A DNA stretch of 64,000 nt from Spisula solida. Taxonomy: Eukaryota > Mollusca > Bivalvia > Venerida > Mactridae. Shown one piece after another: positions 13,212 to 25,089 of the stretch. The notes beneath the pieces were generated by a model. The model was not told the DNA's origin and searched no databases. It worked only from the letters and a program-made list of their open reading frames with translations. Where the stretch lies: positions 39,283,097-39,347,096 of the forward strand of contig OX365959.1 in NCBI GenBank assembly GCA_947247005.1, read 5' to 3'. The position numbers and the translations under genes were made by a program. Each line of letters opens with the position of its first letter. Position 1 is the first letter of the stretch.

Positions 13212-15300
13212 TTAACGTAATCGGTATACTTGCACTTGGTCAATTTCGTAGGTTACAAACAGTCTGTTCAGTCCTTTATGGAAGCACACAGAACGAGGAC
13301 CCCTCAAACAATCGTTGTTACTCACTATCACACCACGTTTCTCTCCATCTTGACTGAACTGTGCAATGCAATGTGACCAATGAGCAACCACAATGATATT
13401 TCCGAGACCATCTACACACACACCGTCAGCCTTAGCAAGTGGATCATCTATTGTCATAACATGTTCACACTTTGCATCAAAACAGACCAGTCCTATTTGA
13501 TCATCACCAACAAACATTCTTTCTCCAATGTCGGTGAAGACAATGTGATTACTACCTTGGAACAGAGGCTGTTCCCTTGCATTAGTTGCTACTGTTTTCA
13601 GTAACTTACCAGACATGTCGTACATGTACAATGATTTATCTTCGTCTGTTATATACAGCTTGTCATTCTTGTAAGCAATTCCGTAGCATCTGTGTTTCAT
13701 TTTCAACTTTCTCAATACGACCAGCTTGCCATGGATGGACACAAACTGGACCATGGTATCACATGCTACACACTTCTTGTGTTCCTACTCTGCACACACC
13801 ATTCGGATTGTCATCTAACTGACAGGAATCTACGACATTCAGAGTGGAGACATTAAATCGCGTCAGCTTCTTGTTGGACCAATCTGAGAATAGGACCGTA
13901 TCGTCCACAATACACGATCCTTGTATACCACATGGCTCGGACTCGTTTTCCAGTTTGATATCAAGCGTTTTAATCAGTGTTGCTTGATACAAATCTTCCT
14001 TTATGGGTGTACTTTTGACAGAACATTTTCCTAAGGACGTTAACCCGTGCAATAGTTGACGCAATTCTTCTGTTGGAATAAACGACATCTCAACGCTCGA
14101 CTTGCTTGTACTTTTACATTCATACTCTGCTGACGTGATTTTGTGTTGCGCGAGTTTCGTGCAGACAAATAGCTGGGCGTGTTTCAATCAGCGTTCGTCA
14201 AAATATCTTCGAGTTTCTTTAGTGCCTCGATGAATTTGTCATACGACTTTCTTTCTTCTAGCAACTCAGATTCCATCTTGCGATACTCGCGCTCAATTTC
14301 CTTGATAGATGCGTCCTCCAGGTTGTCTAGATATTTATCAATCTCCGCTCTGTAATCCTTAACGGCTTGGAATGCATTCGTCTTAGAATCACGGAGTTGC
14401 TGGAGTAGAGTCTGTGTGGCATTTCGTCTATCATTTATTGTATCCAACATATCAGTAAGATCGTGTTTCGTGCGGTCAGTAACAGATTTCTTGTACAACT
14501 TGTCAATTTCATCTGTGATCGAATGGATATTACAAGACCTGAAATGGCAGAAGGATTGTACAAACTTTTGGAAATAGTTCGTGATTCACGACATTCGAGT
14601 GTTTAATGTCGTCCATTGTTGTACATGCAAGTCGAGTTTCAAGACATTCAATTTTAGGAATATCTTATATCGGGCAAACTTCATACAGCTCAAAATATTT
14701 GCATATTATTCGCTATACCACAATACAAGCCATTTAAAGTTTCTACTTTCAACAATAATCATACTTTTAGTTTCGAATTTTTACAATTACAAACTTTAAG
14801 TAGATTTTATGTAAAGTAAAATACACTTTGTAACTTGGAAGAGCTATATAACCGGTTGAAAACACTCATTTTATTGACCGATTTAAAATTGGGATAATCA
14901 TTACTTCAGTATCAAACAAAATGTCATTAAGAAATATTTGTCATTTAACTTATTTGTGATCATTGGCAACACAAACGTAGCAACAGACAACCTTGTGGTT
15001 TCCACAATACATGTCAAGTATCTTCCCTTTGTGTATACTGCATTGTTCTGTTGGGAACGATGGTAACGAACTTTGTTGTCCTTGTGATGGGCCAGCAGAT
15101 GTATCCAACAATGTATGTCCCTTTAATATCCTTTTGTGTGCCGTAACACACTCGTGACAGAAATATCGCTGACATTCTAAACAATATTTTATAGCTTCTT
15201 TTGTCAGGTTTTCCTCAGCACAATTTGTACAAATATAGTCAAAAATCTCGTCCGACATTTTATGTTTACTCCTACAAGCGGCCATTTTGTACATATACAA
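13212..15300 (-). pseudogene. TRIM-like protein: two B-boxes, coiled coil, beta-propeller; broken
   Basis: Exon 1 (15300-14954) starts MYMYKMAACRSKHK; no RING is present. It carries B-box 1 (CTNCAEENLTKEAIKYC, FCHECVTAHK) and B-box 2 (CSIHKGKILDMYC, VCCYVCVANDHK). Exon 2, from 14538, opens SCNIHSITDEIDKLYKKS and forms a long coiled coil to 14187. A six-bladed NHL-like propeller follows to the TAA at 13212 (GVCRVG, VKHRC-like strands, YITDEDKSLYMYD, GVCVDGLGNIIVVAHW). Such proteins are usually E3-ligase relatives, and the RING-less kind is common in bivalves. Lesions: the intron donor reads ATAAGT instead of GTAAGT at 14953; a one-base deletion shifts the frame near 14187 (NAD to LKHAQLFV); a second shift lies near 13768 (GTQEV to CVACDTMVQF). 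Three lesions favour a pseudogene, though assembly error could explain one. Confidence 0.82.
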
Positions 15301-15867
15301 ATGTCTACACGTTTGATAACCGATTTTATTTTATCCCAGTATATGATATGATGCGACGGTATCTGTAACTTAATAATCATACCGCTGTATGAAGTGTACT
15401 TAAAATATAGTTCGCCGAGGAAAACAATAGACTCATCAATAAACAAACATGCATAACCTACACAATGTACGATCGACTGACCGTTTGTTATCAGTGTAGA
15501 TTTAAAGAGTACTGGTATAACATTTAAAGGTGCTACCTCACAGATTGGGCTTAATTTTTTGTATATCGTGGTTTTCCAACCTAACCAAGTATTGATGTAA
15601 TAGAAAGTCACTGACGATTGCTTTATAAAAGATTTGGTGCAGATAAGCAATTTTAACCACTCTCGAAATCACCCACTGAGTATTTTGTCTTGAAAAAAAT
15701 CGCTAAGTTTCCTTCCAACATGCTTTGTGAAGTATGTAATTCACACATGTTTGAACTGTAACATCAACAAACTACAGCGTAAACATCAGTGAGGTGTTTG
15801 GTTTGTTTTTCGATTCGTTTTCATCAAATGCGAACAAATTTTAGGCAATTTAAGTAATAGCAGAGCT

Positions 15868-15899
15868 AATTCTATAGGGTATTAATACCCTATAGAATT
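15868..15899. repeat. 32-bp perfect palindrome
   Basis: AATTCTATAGGGTATT followed by its exact reverse complement with no loop. It sits alone in the gap downstream of nothing recognisable, about 570 bases before the TRIM-like gene start. Confidence 0.9.
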
Positions 15900-15964
15900 A
15901 TTGATGTAAAATACTAAATAACTATAAAATGCCGAAGTTTCTCGAGTTATTTTAGATGTCAGTG

Positions 15965-17640
15965 TGATTGTTTATGGGATATACAGGCACCTATACCAAA
16001 ATACAGTACATGTACACTATACGTATAACAGAAATGTATCTTAAAATTGTTCAAATGTTGTCTATAAATGATGATATATCTTGGTTGTTTACCATGTGAC
16101 ATGTGATTTCCGTCATAATCATACACAGCTAATACTAGTTATCATACATAGTGAGCAAATAATTATGTACCCTGTGTACCCAATACACAATCAGTCATTA
16201 TACATGTATTCTAGAACGTACAGAGTGTTAAAAAGTTAGTTATCAATGTTTAAGTTTCAATAGTTTCTTTTTCTAACTTCAGAAGAATGTAAAATATTCC
16301 GATTAAATTCCATGCAGAGTTGTCTTCCAGTGTGTTAATCTCACTGGTATTAAATGGTGATATTAGAGTAAGAAATTGAAATTTTACAGATACAATTTAG
16401 TATGAACTTAATTTTCAGAATAAACTTTTTTAACACCCTGTATACCAAATTGTACTCTATAATAGATAATTAAGTGTCACGTGTTTTAAATACATGTCAC
16501 TTCACACCGTATAGTAAGTAAATAAACCATTTCAAGTGTCTCTACCCACCTGGTTAAAAAATTGGGTAATAACCAAGCAGGCGACTGTACAAGTATGTAC
16601 TTTGATCGTCATTCATAAATCACGCCAGAGTTCGGACCTGTTATACATGTTTATAAACTGGGCACCTCTGACAACCTAAAGGGGAGTAACTTGCGAAATA
16701 CACTACACTCATCACATTGAGTTATCTTACAAGCTCCACATGAAGGTTCTACCACTCCGTATGGTATGAGATATGTGGTGGGTATGGAAAGTGAAGATGT
16801 CATAGATAATTACCTGACATTTATTTAGGATTTCCTAAGATAATTTTTATATAAATAAATATGAGCCAGTCTCCAGGAAAACCTGCTATTTTGACAAAAC
16901 ATTTGATTTTGAGATTTTTTATTATCTAAAAGAGTAATCTTAATAAAGCAAAATGCAAAAGAAATGTTGTTGATATCATGCTTTTTAAGGAAGTTACATC
17001 TGTTTAGTTGAGGCCCTATTCAGACCATTTTTGCGTGACGTCGCAACCGTCATTCAAACGTTATTCAAACGACGTCGTTGTAACAAGTACTTTATTTGAT
17101 TTCATCAATTCTTGACGTAAACTTGTCAAAATGGTATCAAGTTTTAGAATGATGTTTTAAATTTTAAAATATACATCCAAATTGTAAATGTTCACATTTA
17201 GAGAAAGACTACTACTGTTTTAAACAACTAACTCCTTGTTTTTCTCAATCAGAGTACTTTTCTGAAATTGGTCACCATAGCAACGAAGTAAATGATTTCG
17301 ACATTATTCATATGAAATTTTAAAGCTAAGATATAGTAATGTATGAATGAATGACTTAAAATTGAATCTAATGATATGTCATTTTTTCTTAAGTGAACGT
17401 TTTTTTAAAAGCTTGTTACATGCAGTAATTACATAATGTCAATATAGCAGATTTTCCTGGAGACTGGCTCATATGTTTGTTATTTTGGACAGTGAAATGT
17501 CAAAAGACAAAATACACAAATCATAAGGAATATTATCAATTATTCAACATTACAATGATATGGACAGGGACATTGTTGTAATTTTGTGCACGGTTAAAGT
17601 GTATATCAATTAAAATAATATTTTTTGTTCAAAATATTTG
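15965..17640 (+). repeat. Dispersed repeat family, locus C, interrupted by a MITE
   Basis: Shared blocks are 'aaatgtatcttaaaattgtt', 'gttatacatgtttataaac', 'cacattgagttatctta' and 'ctccgtatggtatgaga'. After 16860 a 612-bp MITE intervenes, and the repeat resumes at 17473 ('gtgaaatgtcaaaag'). Confidence 0.75.
16861..17472. mobile_element. 612-bp MITE with about 35-bp terminal inverted repeats
   Basis: The left end ATGAGCCAGTCTCCAGGAAA.. and the right end, reversed, agree in about 33 of 35 bases. ATAT lies next to both ends, either as target duplication or as part of the repeat. It interrupts a dispersed repeat whose uninterrupted versions are at 8.5 and 11.1 kb. No coding frame. Confidence 0.87.
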
Positions 17641-17764
17641 AATACCATACCAAATACTAATTGTAGTATACACATTATGCAATAAATTTCTTCAATAATG
17701 GTTTGATTAGTACCTTTCACGTGCAATTAACTTCAAAACAATTTAAAACAAATAAAACTTTTTT

Positions 17765-18336
17765 ATTAAATGCTAACTGATGAGATATGGAGTTCTAACA
17801 ATGAAATAAAACCTATATCAGTCACTGGTTATCACCTACAATGTGACTGATATAAGCTCCGCCCCCTCACAGGGACTACTTTAATTTATCAAAATCTCAA
17901 CACTAAAATGTCTGTAACTTTTTTATTACTGAACGGAAACATGTCATGTGGGTTTCTTTATTCTTAGTTAGACCATTTCCTACAAGTTGGTGTATGATTT
18001 AATGCAAAATTCTCAAAAAAGTCGTATTCCCCTATTCACCATAATCCAAGATGGCGGATTTTGAAGTGAAAAATATTAATGGAATAACATATTCATACGT
18101 AGCCTAACCACAGTGGTAATTTGGCATAAATAGTACCAGTTTTGACACCATAAAAGCATTAAATAAATAGAATATTTGTTTGTTTTGATTGAATATGGTT
18201 AATATCTCATTTTGTAGTGATTAAATTTTAATATTTTCACTCGCGCTACGCGCTCTTGAAAATATTGAATTTTATCACTACACGATGAGATATAAACCAT
18301 ATTCAATCAAAACAAACAAATATCCTCTATTTATGT
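17765..18336 (+). mobile_element. 570-bp palindrome-bearing non-coding element, copy A
   Basis: One half is single-copy sequence with a GCTCCGCCCCCTCA box. The other half is a long palindrome running 'atatttgtttgttttgattg' to 'caatcaaaacaaacaaatat' with a loop containing CGCGCTACGCGC. It ends at a TATCCTCTATTTAT motif. Copy B at 28.5-29.0 kb is its reverse complement. Confidence 0.85.
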
Positions 18337-20329
18337 AAATTTATTAAATCTACTTTACTTTTTCAGGTAATGGTGCTTCAATATCTCAAAGATTTCCTAC
18401 CAAGCCTATTACAAGACAACTTTGATTACTACTGACTTTGTGAGTATGTAGTCTGTGACATTACGCTATTGCATAGATTGATTTTTGTGTTATTATTTGT
18501 TAAAGGCCTGTTTCATAAGTTTTCAGAAGCGCAGTTGCACCATGTGCTTTAATTTATCATAACTGATCAAATAACAGCGACTACTTCAGACCTTAGTTTC
18601 ATAGGAAAACATAAATGTCAGTTTTTAAGTGATGCGCTCTCAGACCTGTAGGCAGTATTTGAATTAACACATAGCGTAATGTCACCTTGGTATTAGTGAC
18701 TGAAACCCGTCACTACCTAATGTTTTTCTCTTTAGTATGGGGTTATTTTTTATTATGCCCACTTATCAACGATAAGGGAGTGTTTTGCTTTGCACATGTT
18801 GTTGGTGTGTTTGCCTTTGATTGGTCATCATACTGAATTTCATTTTGAGTTCAGTTGCCCCAAGACACACTGACCTATACCATTAATGACTACCATATTT
18901 GGCTTACATTGGGTTACTACATAGTACTAGTATATGTTTTAATGAACACCTACTGTAGATAATGTCTCCCACATGGAAAGACATATTGATATTGTACTGG
19001 ATGGATGTCACAAAGTTTATCTGCACATGTTATTATTATTACGTTGTTTGATCTTCATGAAACTTCACATGGATACCAGGTACTAACCTTTGTTGTGCAG
19101 ACTCAATGTGAGGAATATTGCATCTGATGGTTTTTTTCAGGAGTTGTGGTCATTGGTGGGAGACCAATGTTTTCGTATAAAAACACTTCTACTTTCCACT
19201 GTTTACATACATATATGAGGACTTATGCATGATAATCCATTTCAATGAAACTTTACAACGAACATTGGTTCATAGTCAAGTTCACTGTTGTACATGTCTG
19301 TTATGAAATAGTTTAGATAACCATTATTTGTTGGTACAATTTGACAACATTGTTACTGGGGATGTTTCGTTTTATTTTGTTTTTTACAAATGAATGTGAA
19401 AACAAATTCCTAAAAAATCACTTTATTTTTCTAAATTTGAAGTAGAAAAACATTAGGTGACTGCGCCATAGTCAGGTCCCAAGTCCTGAGTTTGAAAGCA
19501 GGAGGGCCTAATTGTTTTTTTTAATTGAAGTTTGTTATTTCATAATATTTAATAAGTAATCAATTACCTGGTCATGTAATTTGCAGTTAATTGTCAGCAA
19601 TTTGTAATATTTGTGAGGGATTTAATTGACAAAAAAACATAGCTTGGTGACATTGCAACACTGCTCATCCAAATGGTCAAATGACATGACGACTGGTGTT
19701 TTTAATACCGGTAATTCTGGGTTCAATTCCCAGTTTGGATTATATCGTTGTTAAGTTGCCAGGCTAAATTTACGATGGAAATTTATTTTTGGTCTCAAGG
19801 GAAAAAGGAAGATGGCCTAATTGTGTATTTTTCATTTTGTGTATGTTATTTTCTACTTTAAAATTTTAACTGATTGCTGATAATGAACTCAATTTAACAT
19901 CTAACTTCAAAGTATAATTTACTCAGTGTATCTACAAACATTGCTGACCTGTTATGCAGTATCTATTAAATCCCCAATTAGGCAATGCCTTAGTTCATAT
20001 TATCTTAGAAAGGTTTATAACACGGGAAATTGACCAATATTACTTTAAACTGGCTTTAAAGTCGAAAAGGGCATATATCTTTAGCCAAGTACTTGATAGA
20101 GTTACAAGGTTGGTGGCATGATGGTGAAAAGTGTCAAAAGTATTAAATGCAATTTGTCAATGAATATTAACTTTGACATTACTATAAAGCCTTCGCCAAA
20201 AGCCAGCGTTAACGCCGACACTCGGGTGACTATAACAGCCCCACTTATTAGTTGAATAGTTGAGCTAAAATCGAACAGACTGCATAATACTATGATACTG
20301 TTGATATTGATGTAGTTGACAGTGTTAGT
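18337..20329. other. Intergenic, downstream of the broken C1q copy
   Basis: Two tRNA-T-arm-like spots (cctgagtttgaaagcagg at 19485, tctgggttcaattcccag at 19718) are followed by similar 'ggcctaattg' tails, so two old SINE copies are likely. Otherwise nothing seen. Confidence 0.45.
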
Positions 20330-20804
20330 TTATTCAGTCACATAGAGAAGTACACCCATAAATGATGTCATCCTCAGGTCATTGTCTCACCAATCATCTT
20401 GATGTGTTTCGTAATGTGAGGTCCAAACTTCGTCACCTTGGTCACAGCGAAGTACCGCTGAGTTACTGCCCTGACTATCATCGATGTTGATTCGACTTTT
20501 AGCTACAGCAAAAACCTAAATTTTATATATAAGAAAACTTAAAAATCGATTTCACTTAGATATGGATATTGAACGTTAACCTGTACATTGTTCGAAAGTT
20601 CGTTTTATACGAGTTCTAAAAAATTCATTACAGCATCGGTCTCCAATCGTGCTGTACGTGTGTGGTACAAAATTAAAATGAAATAAAGACTTTCACAGTA
20701 AAGTACACGACTCACCAGACATCGTATCCATGTTCATGATTATCTACTGCAGACCAGGAAACCCAATATACACCGGTAGTATGTACACGGAATATACATG
20801 AAAG

Positions 20805-20880
20805 TAAACTAGATGTTACATACCATGAAAACAACTGCATACCGGTACATGTAGTAGGTATCCGGAATATACTTATATGA
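20805..20880 (-). repeat. Partial duplicate of C1q exon 3
   Basis: The minus strand reads VFRIPTT followed by LFSWYVTSS, which matches the start of C1q exon 3 (IF.VPT.GVYLFSWSVT). It lies just upstream of the better exon 3 homologue at 20797-20716. The two are direct repeats that share the GTAACATCTA block of the preceding intron. Confidence 0.55.
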
Positions 20881-21539
20881 AAAGAAACCAATTACCAAGT
20901 TCATGTTGAAGCACCCTCGTTGCTCCAAGCCTAGGAGCTGTACGCGGTTAATTGATACAGTTAAGTTAGCCTGTAGCCGTTTCTTTGGTGGCCATGTTGT
21001 TCGACGAATCAAAATTATTTGAACGTATTTGGTACACAATGTGATAAGTGAGCTAAAGAGGTTTTCCTATCAGAATAACAATACATTTTCCCAATATAAC
21101 TCTATGTCCAACCAAGTGACCCCCAGGGCAGGACGAAAAAAACATTGGGGACATCATACACGAATTACTTTGGTAAAGGTCCACAAGGGTACAACACCCC
21201 AGCACATTTAAGCTCTTTGTCTTTTAGTTTCTGATAAGACTTTCCTGTATAAGACTATAAAATAAAGGGACCCTTTAATTTGAACAACCTTTGTAGAGCC
21301 CCATTAGCGAATGATAAACCTCATATCTAAGCTTCAGGTATTTTGATTTTTGGCACATACTATGGCACAATACCACTTTGGACAAGCAAGTTTTGAGAAT
21401 CATGATAGTGTAAATAGAAGATTCTCGTTGTGTAATACCCAATAACCAAAACAATGCTGCAAATGGTTATATAAGAATGTAATACACGAAAAATACATGA
21501 ACATTGAGTACATATATTAACAGACAACTTAGAGAGACA

Positions 21540-21745
21540 GAGAAGGTGAAGTCAAACACAGACTGACTTGTATTGAAACTGTATTCGTTACGTCGTAGGT
21601 AAATACACAAGTACAATAGTCGTTGTTCATACTTACCGGTATTTACACGCAGACTGACTTGTATTGACTCTGTATTCGTTACGGGGTAGTTAAATACACA
21701 ATAGTCGTTGTGTAGGAGCTAAGAACACAGACTTACCGGTATTTG
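21540..21745. repeat. Imperfect tandem duplication of about 100 bp next to C1q exon 2
   Basis: 'Acttgtattga..ctgtattcgttacg' and 'aatagtcgttg' recur twice, and each copy carries 'cttaccggtattt'. On the minus strand that is the end of exon 2 with its GTAAG donor. The duplication therefore copied a splice-donor-like stretch into the intron. Confidence 0.65.
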
Positions 21746-21975
21746 TACTGTAGCCATTACCGTCATTTAGAAGGACCCGATTCTACACCAAGGTTTGTTC
21801 TGCGGAAAGATTCCGGATTATGTGGTCTAAATATGCGGTGAATGCCACCCTCATCGTGCTCTGAATTGGACCTATACTTTACAGGGAAACAACGGGATGT
21901 AGTATGTCTTCTTTCCATGTGCTTTAAGTATGTATCAATATTTACACCTTAGATATCCAGCAATGGTGCATGTAA

Positions 21976-22277
21976 CTGCTGTTTTATTTGTATAACTTTA
22001 TGATTATATGCACTGAAAACACGTAGCATTTATTAATGCAGTACATCCGATATAAACTTGACAGTTGGGGCATCCGAACATTTTTGTGAAGTAGTTTAAC
22101 GTCAAAACGCTCTTCTTCAAATCATACTGCTGTTTTTTTTGTATAACTTTATGATTATATGCACTGAAAACACGTAGCATTTATTAATGCAGTACATCCG
22201 ATATAAACTTGACAGTTGGGGCATCCGAACATTTTTGTGAAGTAGTTTAACGTCAAAACGCTCTTCTTCAAATCATA
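21976..22277. repeat. Near-perfect 151-bp tandem duplication
   Basis: The block starting ctgctgtttt at 21976 recurs from 22127 and ends aaatcatac both times. Only the T/A run near the start differs. It lies in the first intron of the broken C1q copy and looks recent. Confidence 0.9.
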
Positions 22278-22449
22278 CCGGTATCACATAAGCAGTCCAG
22301 GTACTCTTTGACTATATCTCGTAAGTTAATGTGTTCTTATATAAACGAATCAGCAGCGTTAAAATCATGTACATGTATTTACATTAAAAATATTAATATT
22401 TTTATTAATTGAACAATTTGAGAAAAGTTGCACACAAACTTACTGAGTC

Positions 22450-23049
22450 TTAGTTGGTTCTTTTTCTTAATGCGTCATTAACTTTATCTGATTCTTCTTT
22501 ATTTTCACGAATGTCTTGTTCTGAAACATCATCTCCATCATCGCAGTTTATGTACATCGTTTCATATTTCTCAAGTTTATTTTCGAGTTCACTTAATCGT
22601 TGCATCAGAACGTCTACGGACGTTCCCAGTCGATTGATACTATTTGTAAGCCCTGTACACACCTCGCCATACTTATGCTTATCGGCTTCACGTTCTGTCA
22701 AGAGTTCAGCGATCGATTGTTTCAAAGTGTTCTCTGACGATTCCAGTCGATCGAGTTTAACATGCAAACTGTCAATTTTGTTAATAAGCAGATCCTTGGT
22801 TTGTTTATCGATTTCCCGTTCAGTTTCCAGCTCAGCAATCTTTCGTTTCATAGCGTTATCGGAAGTTATTAGTCGATAAAGTGAACCCTGCATGTCGCCA
22901 ATTTGGTTGATAAGCAATACAAGAACGTCGTCATGTTGATCATCGTTAGGACGTTTTGTCACGTTCGAGGCAACAGCTATATCTATAACAACAATACACA
23001 CCCCTAGTAGCGTAACGCACATCCAGTACGCCATCATGGCACACGTCAT
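22450..23049 (-). CDS. Open first exon of the broken C1q copy (signal peptide plus coiled coil)
   Basis: This is a 199-codon open frame: hydrophobic signal (MCVTLLGVCIVVIDIAVAS), then repeated cassettes ending IAELETEREIDKQ and IAELLTEREADKH, an SINRLGTSVDVL segment, and an acidic, lysine-rich tail. It is homologous to exon 1 of the intact gene. With exons 2-4 broken it may be translated as a free coiled-coil peptide or not at all. Confidence 0.5.
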   Translation of the reverse strand: MTCAMMAYWMCVTLLGVCIVVIDIAVASNVTKRPNDDQHDDVLVLLINQIGDMQGSLYRLITSDNAMKRKIAELETEREIDKQTKDLLINKIDSLHVKLDRLESSENTLKQSIAELLTEREADKHKYGEVCTGLTNSINRLGTSVDVLMQRLSELENKLEKYETMYINCDDGDDVSEQDIRENKEESDKVNDALRKRTN

Positions 23050-23448
23050 TCGAATAATCGTTGCTTCAGAACGTCCTGGGACGTTCCCAGTCGATTGATA
23101 CTATTTCTAAGCCCTGTACATACATCACGTTCTGTCAAGAGCTCAGCGATCATTTGTTTCAAATGCTCTCTGGCGATTCCAGTCGATCAAGTTTAACATG
23201 CAAGCCGTCTATTTTGTTAATAAGCAGATCATTTGCTTGTTTATCAATTTCTCGTTCCGTTTTCAGCTCAGCATAGCATTATCGGACGTCTCTAGTCGAT
23301 CAATATTAACCTGCATGTTTATTAGCAGAGCAAGAACGTCGTCTTGTTGATCGTTAGGACGTTTTCTCAAATGCGAGGCAACAGCTCCATAACAATAATA
23401 CACACCCCTAGTAGCGTAATACACATCCAACACAACATCATTGAACAA
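23050..23448 (-). pseudogene. Second, truncated copy of a C1q-gene first exon
   Basis: It sits directly upstream of the open first exon and repeats its order: signal-like MCITLLGVCI, then KRPNDQQDDVLALLIN, LETSDNAM, KLDRLESPE and SINRLGTS. The segments lie in different frames because of small indels. It ends near QRLFE, where the sequence runs straight into the start of the next copy at a short shared stretch (cgattattcgaatgac). This is an unequal tandem duplication of exon 1, now decayed. Confidence 0.75.
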
Positions 23449-24202
23449 GTCGTTCGAATAATGTACTTTATACTATTGCAATGTTAAATGACACGTATAC
23501 AATTATAGTATTGGTCTATATCTATAATGTGAAGGTTAATTGGGGTCAAGTTCGATAGATAAGATGAAGTCAAACCAGTATGTACATGTATTTAGAAGAT
23601 GACCCAAAGTAAGAAGTTTATTTTATCTCACAATATCTCAACAAATGAATACATGCATCTACTATACTACATGTAACATTGTAAAGAACATAATGACAAA
23701 TCGGACAGGAAAGGCATCACTCAATAGAAAAGTATACGTCACAATGACAAACATAATAATTAACAAGAAACACTTAAAATGATCAGCTACAAAAACATGT
23801 CCTTCTACTCCGACAGCCATGACAAAGAAGTTATCGAGTGCCTATCGTAACCTTAGTATTATCTTGCGCTTACTACACAATTTCACTTTTCGAGAAAAAG
23901 CGCTTCAAAGATTCAGTTGTTGTTGATACTGGGTATGATAATCTCACTCAACATTGGTCGATTTGCAAGAAATAAAAATAGTATTATTTGTACGATAATA
24001 AGCTACCTTCACCATGAATTTTAATACCCCATGAGCATCAGTTCATTCTAAAATTGAATGCAAAGTATTTTAGAGATAGCTCATAAAGTGTAACAATATT
24101 TCGATTTTCTTTAGTTTTATACTGAGGTATCAGGAGACAGCACTTGAAATAAGAATGTTTTAAGCGAAACTGTTTCATTTATTGTTGATCATTTTCATGT
24201 CT

Positions 24203-24507
24203 ATTTTGAGCTATCTACAAGGAATGACGTCATTTTAAGAATTTGTGTGTCAAATCACGTGACGAAATGCTTCTTTTTGATTGGTTGTTCAACATTTGTT
24301 AGGATTATAGTGCGCTATCTCACGTACATAGCTCAAACTAATCCTTACCTTTGAGTGTGAAATGTTGAGTTAGCGCAAGGCGAGACGCGCAAACTTCGTT
24401 ATGGATGCTTTCATTTTGAAAACAATTGGCGCATTAGGTAGCTCAACATATTAGGAATCCAGGGGTGTAATTCTCTCAAAAATCTTTTTTTGTAGATAGC
24501 TCAAAAT
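24203..24507. repeat. 305-bp segment with 18-bp inverted ends
   Basis: ATTTTGAGCTATCTACAA at 24203-24220 is inverted at 24490-24507. Similar 'tagctcaa..taatcct' words recur at 24330 and 24440. It could be a MITE whose exact limits I cannot fix. Confidence 0.6.
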
Positions 24508-24984
24508 AATCCTAAGCCGACACTATGCATACATGTTTTGGTAAACCGCGTTTTTTAATGAATTGTTTCTATTCTCTTCTCGTGAGTTGTTGGAAAACGT
24601 TTACTAACACAATGCTCATAGGTCACTTCCCTGCTTCGTTTGCTCGGCCAACAGACGACCGACTGTTGTGGCTGCCTCAATCACTGACATGTTTCTTCTA
24701 TGCATCAGAGATATTTCACAATAATCAGGTCTATAGTGTAGCAGACTTTACAAACGATTCGAACCATACATTCATAAATTAAACCATACTCATTTCGCGA
24801 TAACTATTTTCTACACATAACCTACTCCTATGTAGATGTTGGGGGTGATTAGGTGTGGTCTGTATCAAACCGATAATGCAAAGAATTGAGATTGTACCGA
24901 ATATTACATCGCTTCGATAACATGAGTGAGAATCCAGCTTCCCATTTATGTCGAGTGTCTAGCAAGGGAATTACTGGAAGCAAT

Positions 24985-25075
24985 TTTTCGTATTTGGTAT
25001 TACCCAGCTTTGGATCAAACCCGGGACATTCCACACTCGAAGCGGACGCTCTTCCACTGGGTCATCGAGGAATGA
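24985..25075 (-). repeat. tRNA-derived SINE head
   Basis: The minus strand reads 'gacccagtggaagagcgtcc' then 'gtcccgggtttgatcc', a clear A-box/T-arm pair. Its body continues toward 24849. Confidence 0.6.
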
Positions 25076-25089
25076 CTCTATACTATATA

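Larger units (their letters stand above)
20330..23049 (-). pseudogene. C1q domain-containing gene, broken copy
   Basis: The layout is collinear with the intact gene at 26.8-32.4 kb. Exon 1 (23049-22450) has a signal peptide ending AVAS and coiled-coil cassettes such as KLDRLESSENTLK; its stop at 22450-22452 lies just before a GTAAGT donor at 22443. Exon 2 (21871-21737, 135 bp) encodes VAFTAYLDH and LLNDGNGYS but has TAG at 21783-21785. The exon 3 homologue (about 20797-20716) encodes VHTTGVYWVSWS; it has CAT where the acceptor CAG should be and lacks the end of the exon. Exon 4 (20515-20330) encodes VFAVAKSRINIDD, CDQGDEVW and SFMGVLLYV with TGA at 20387-20389. Four or five independent lesions make a functional C1q product unlikely. 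Exon 1 alone is open for 199 codons and could still give a secreted coiled-coil peptide. Confidence 0.82.

Noticed and set aside
13212..15300. Treating the TRIM-like frameshifts as sequencing errors and calling an intact gene
   Set aside because: The donor mutation is an independent lesion, and three errors in 2 kb are less likely than decay, though raw reads would settle it.
22454..22879. 141-codon Ser-rich plus-strand frame
   Set aside because: Antisense shadow of the coiled-coil exon of the C1q copy.
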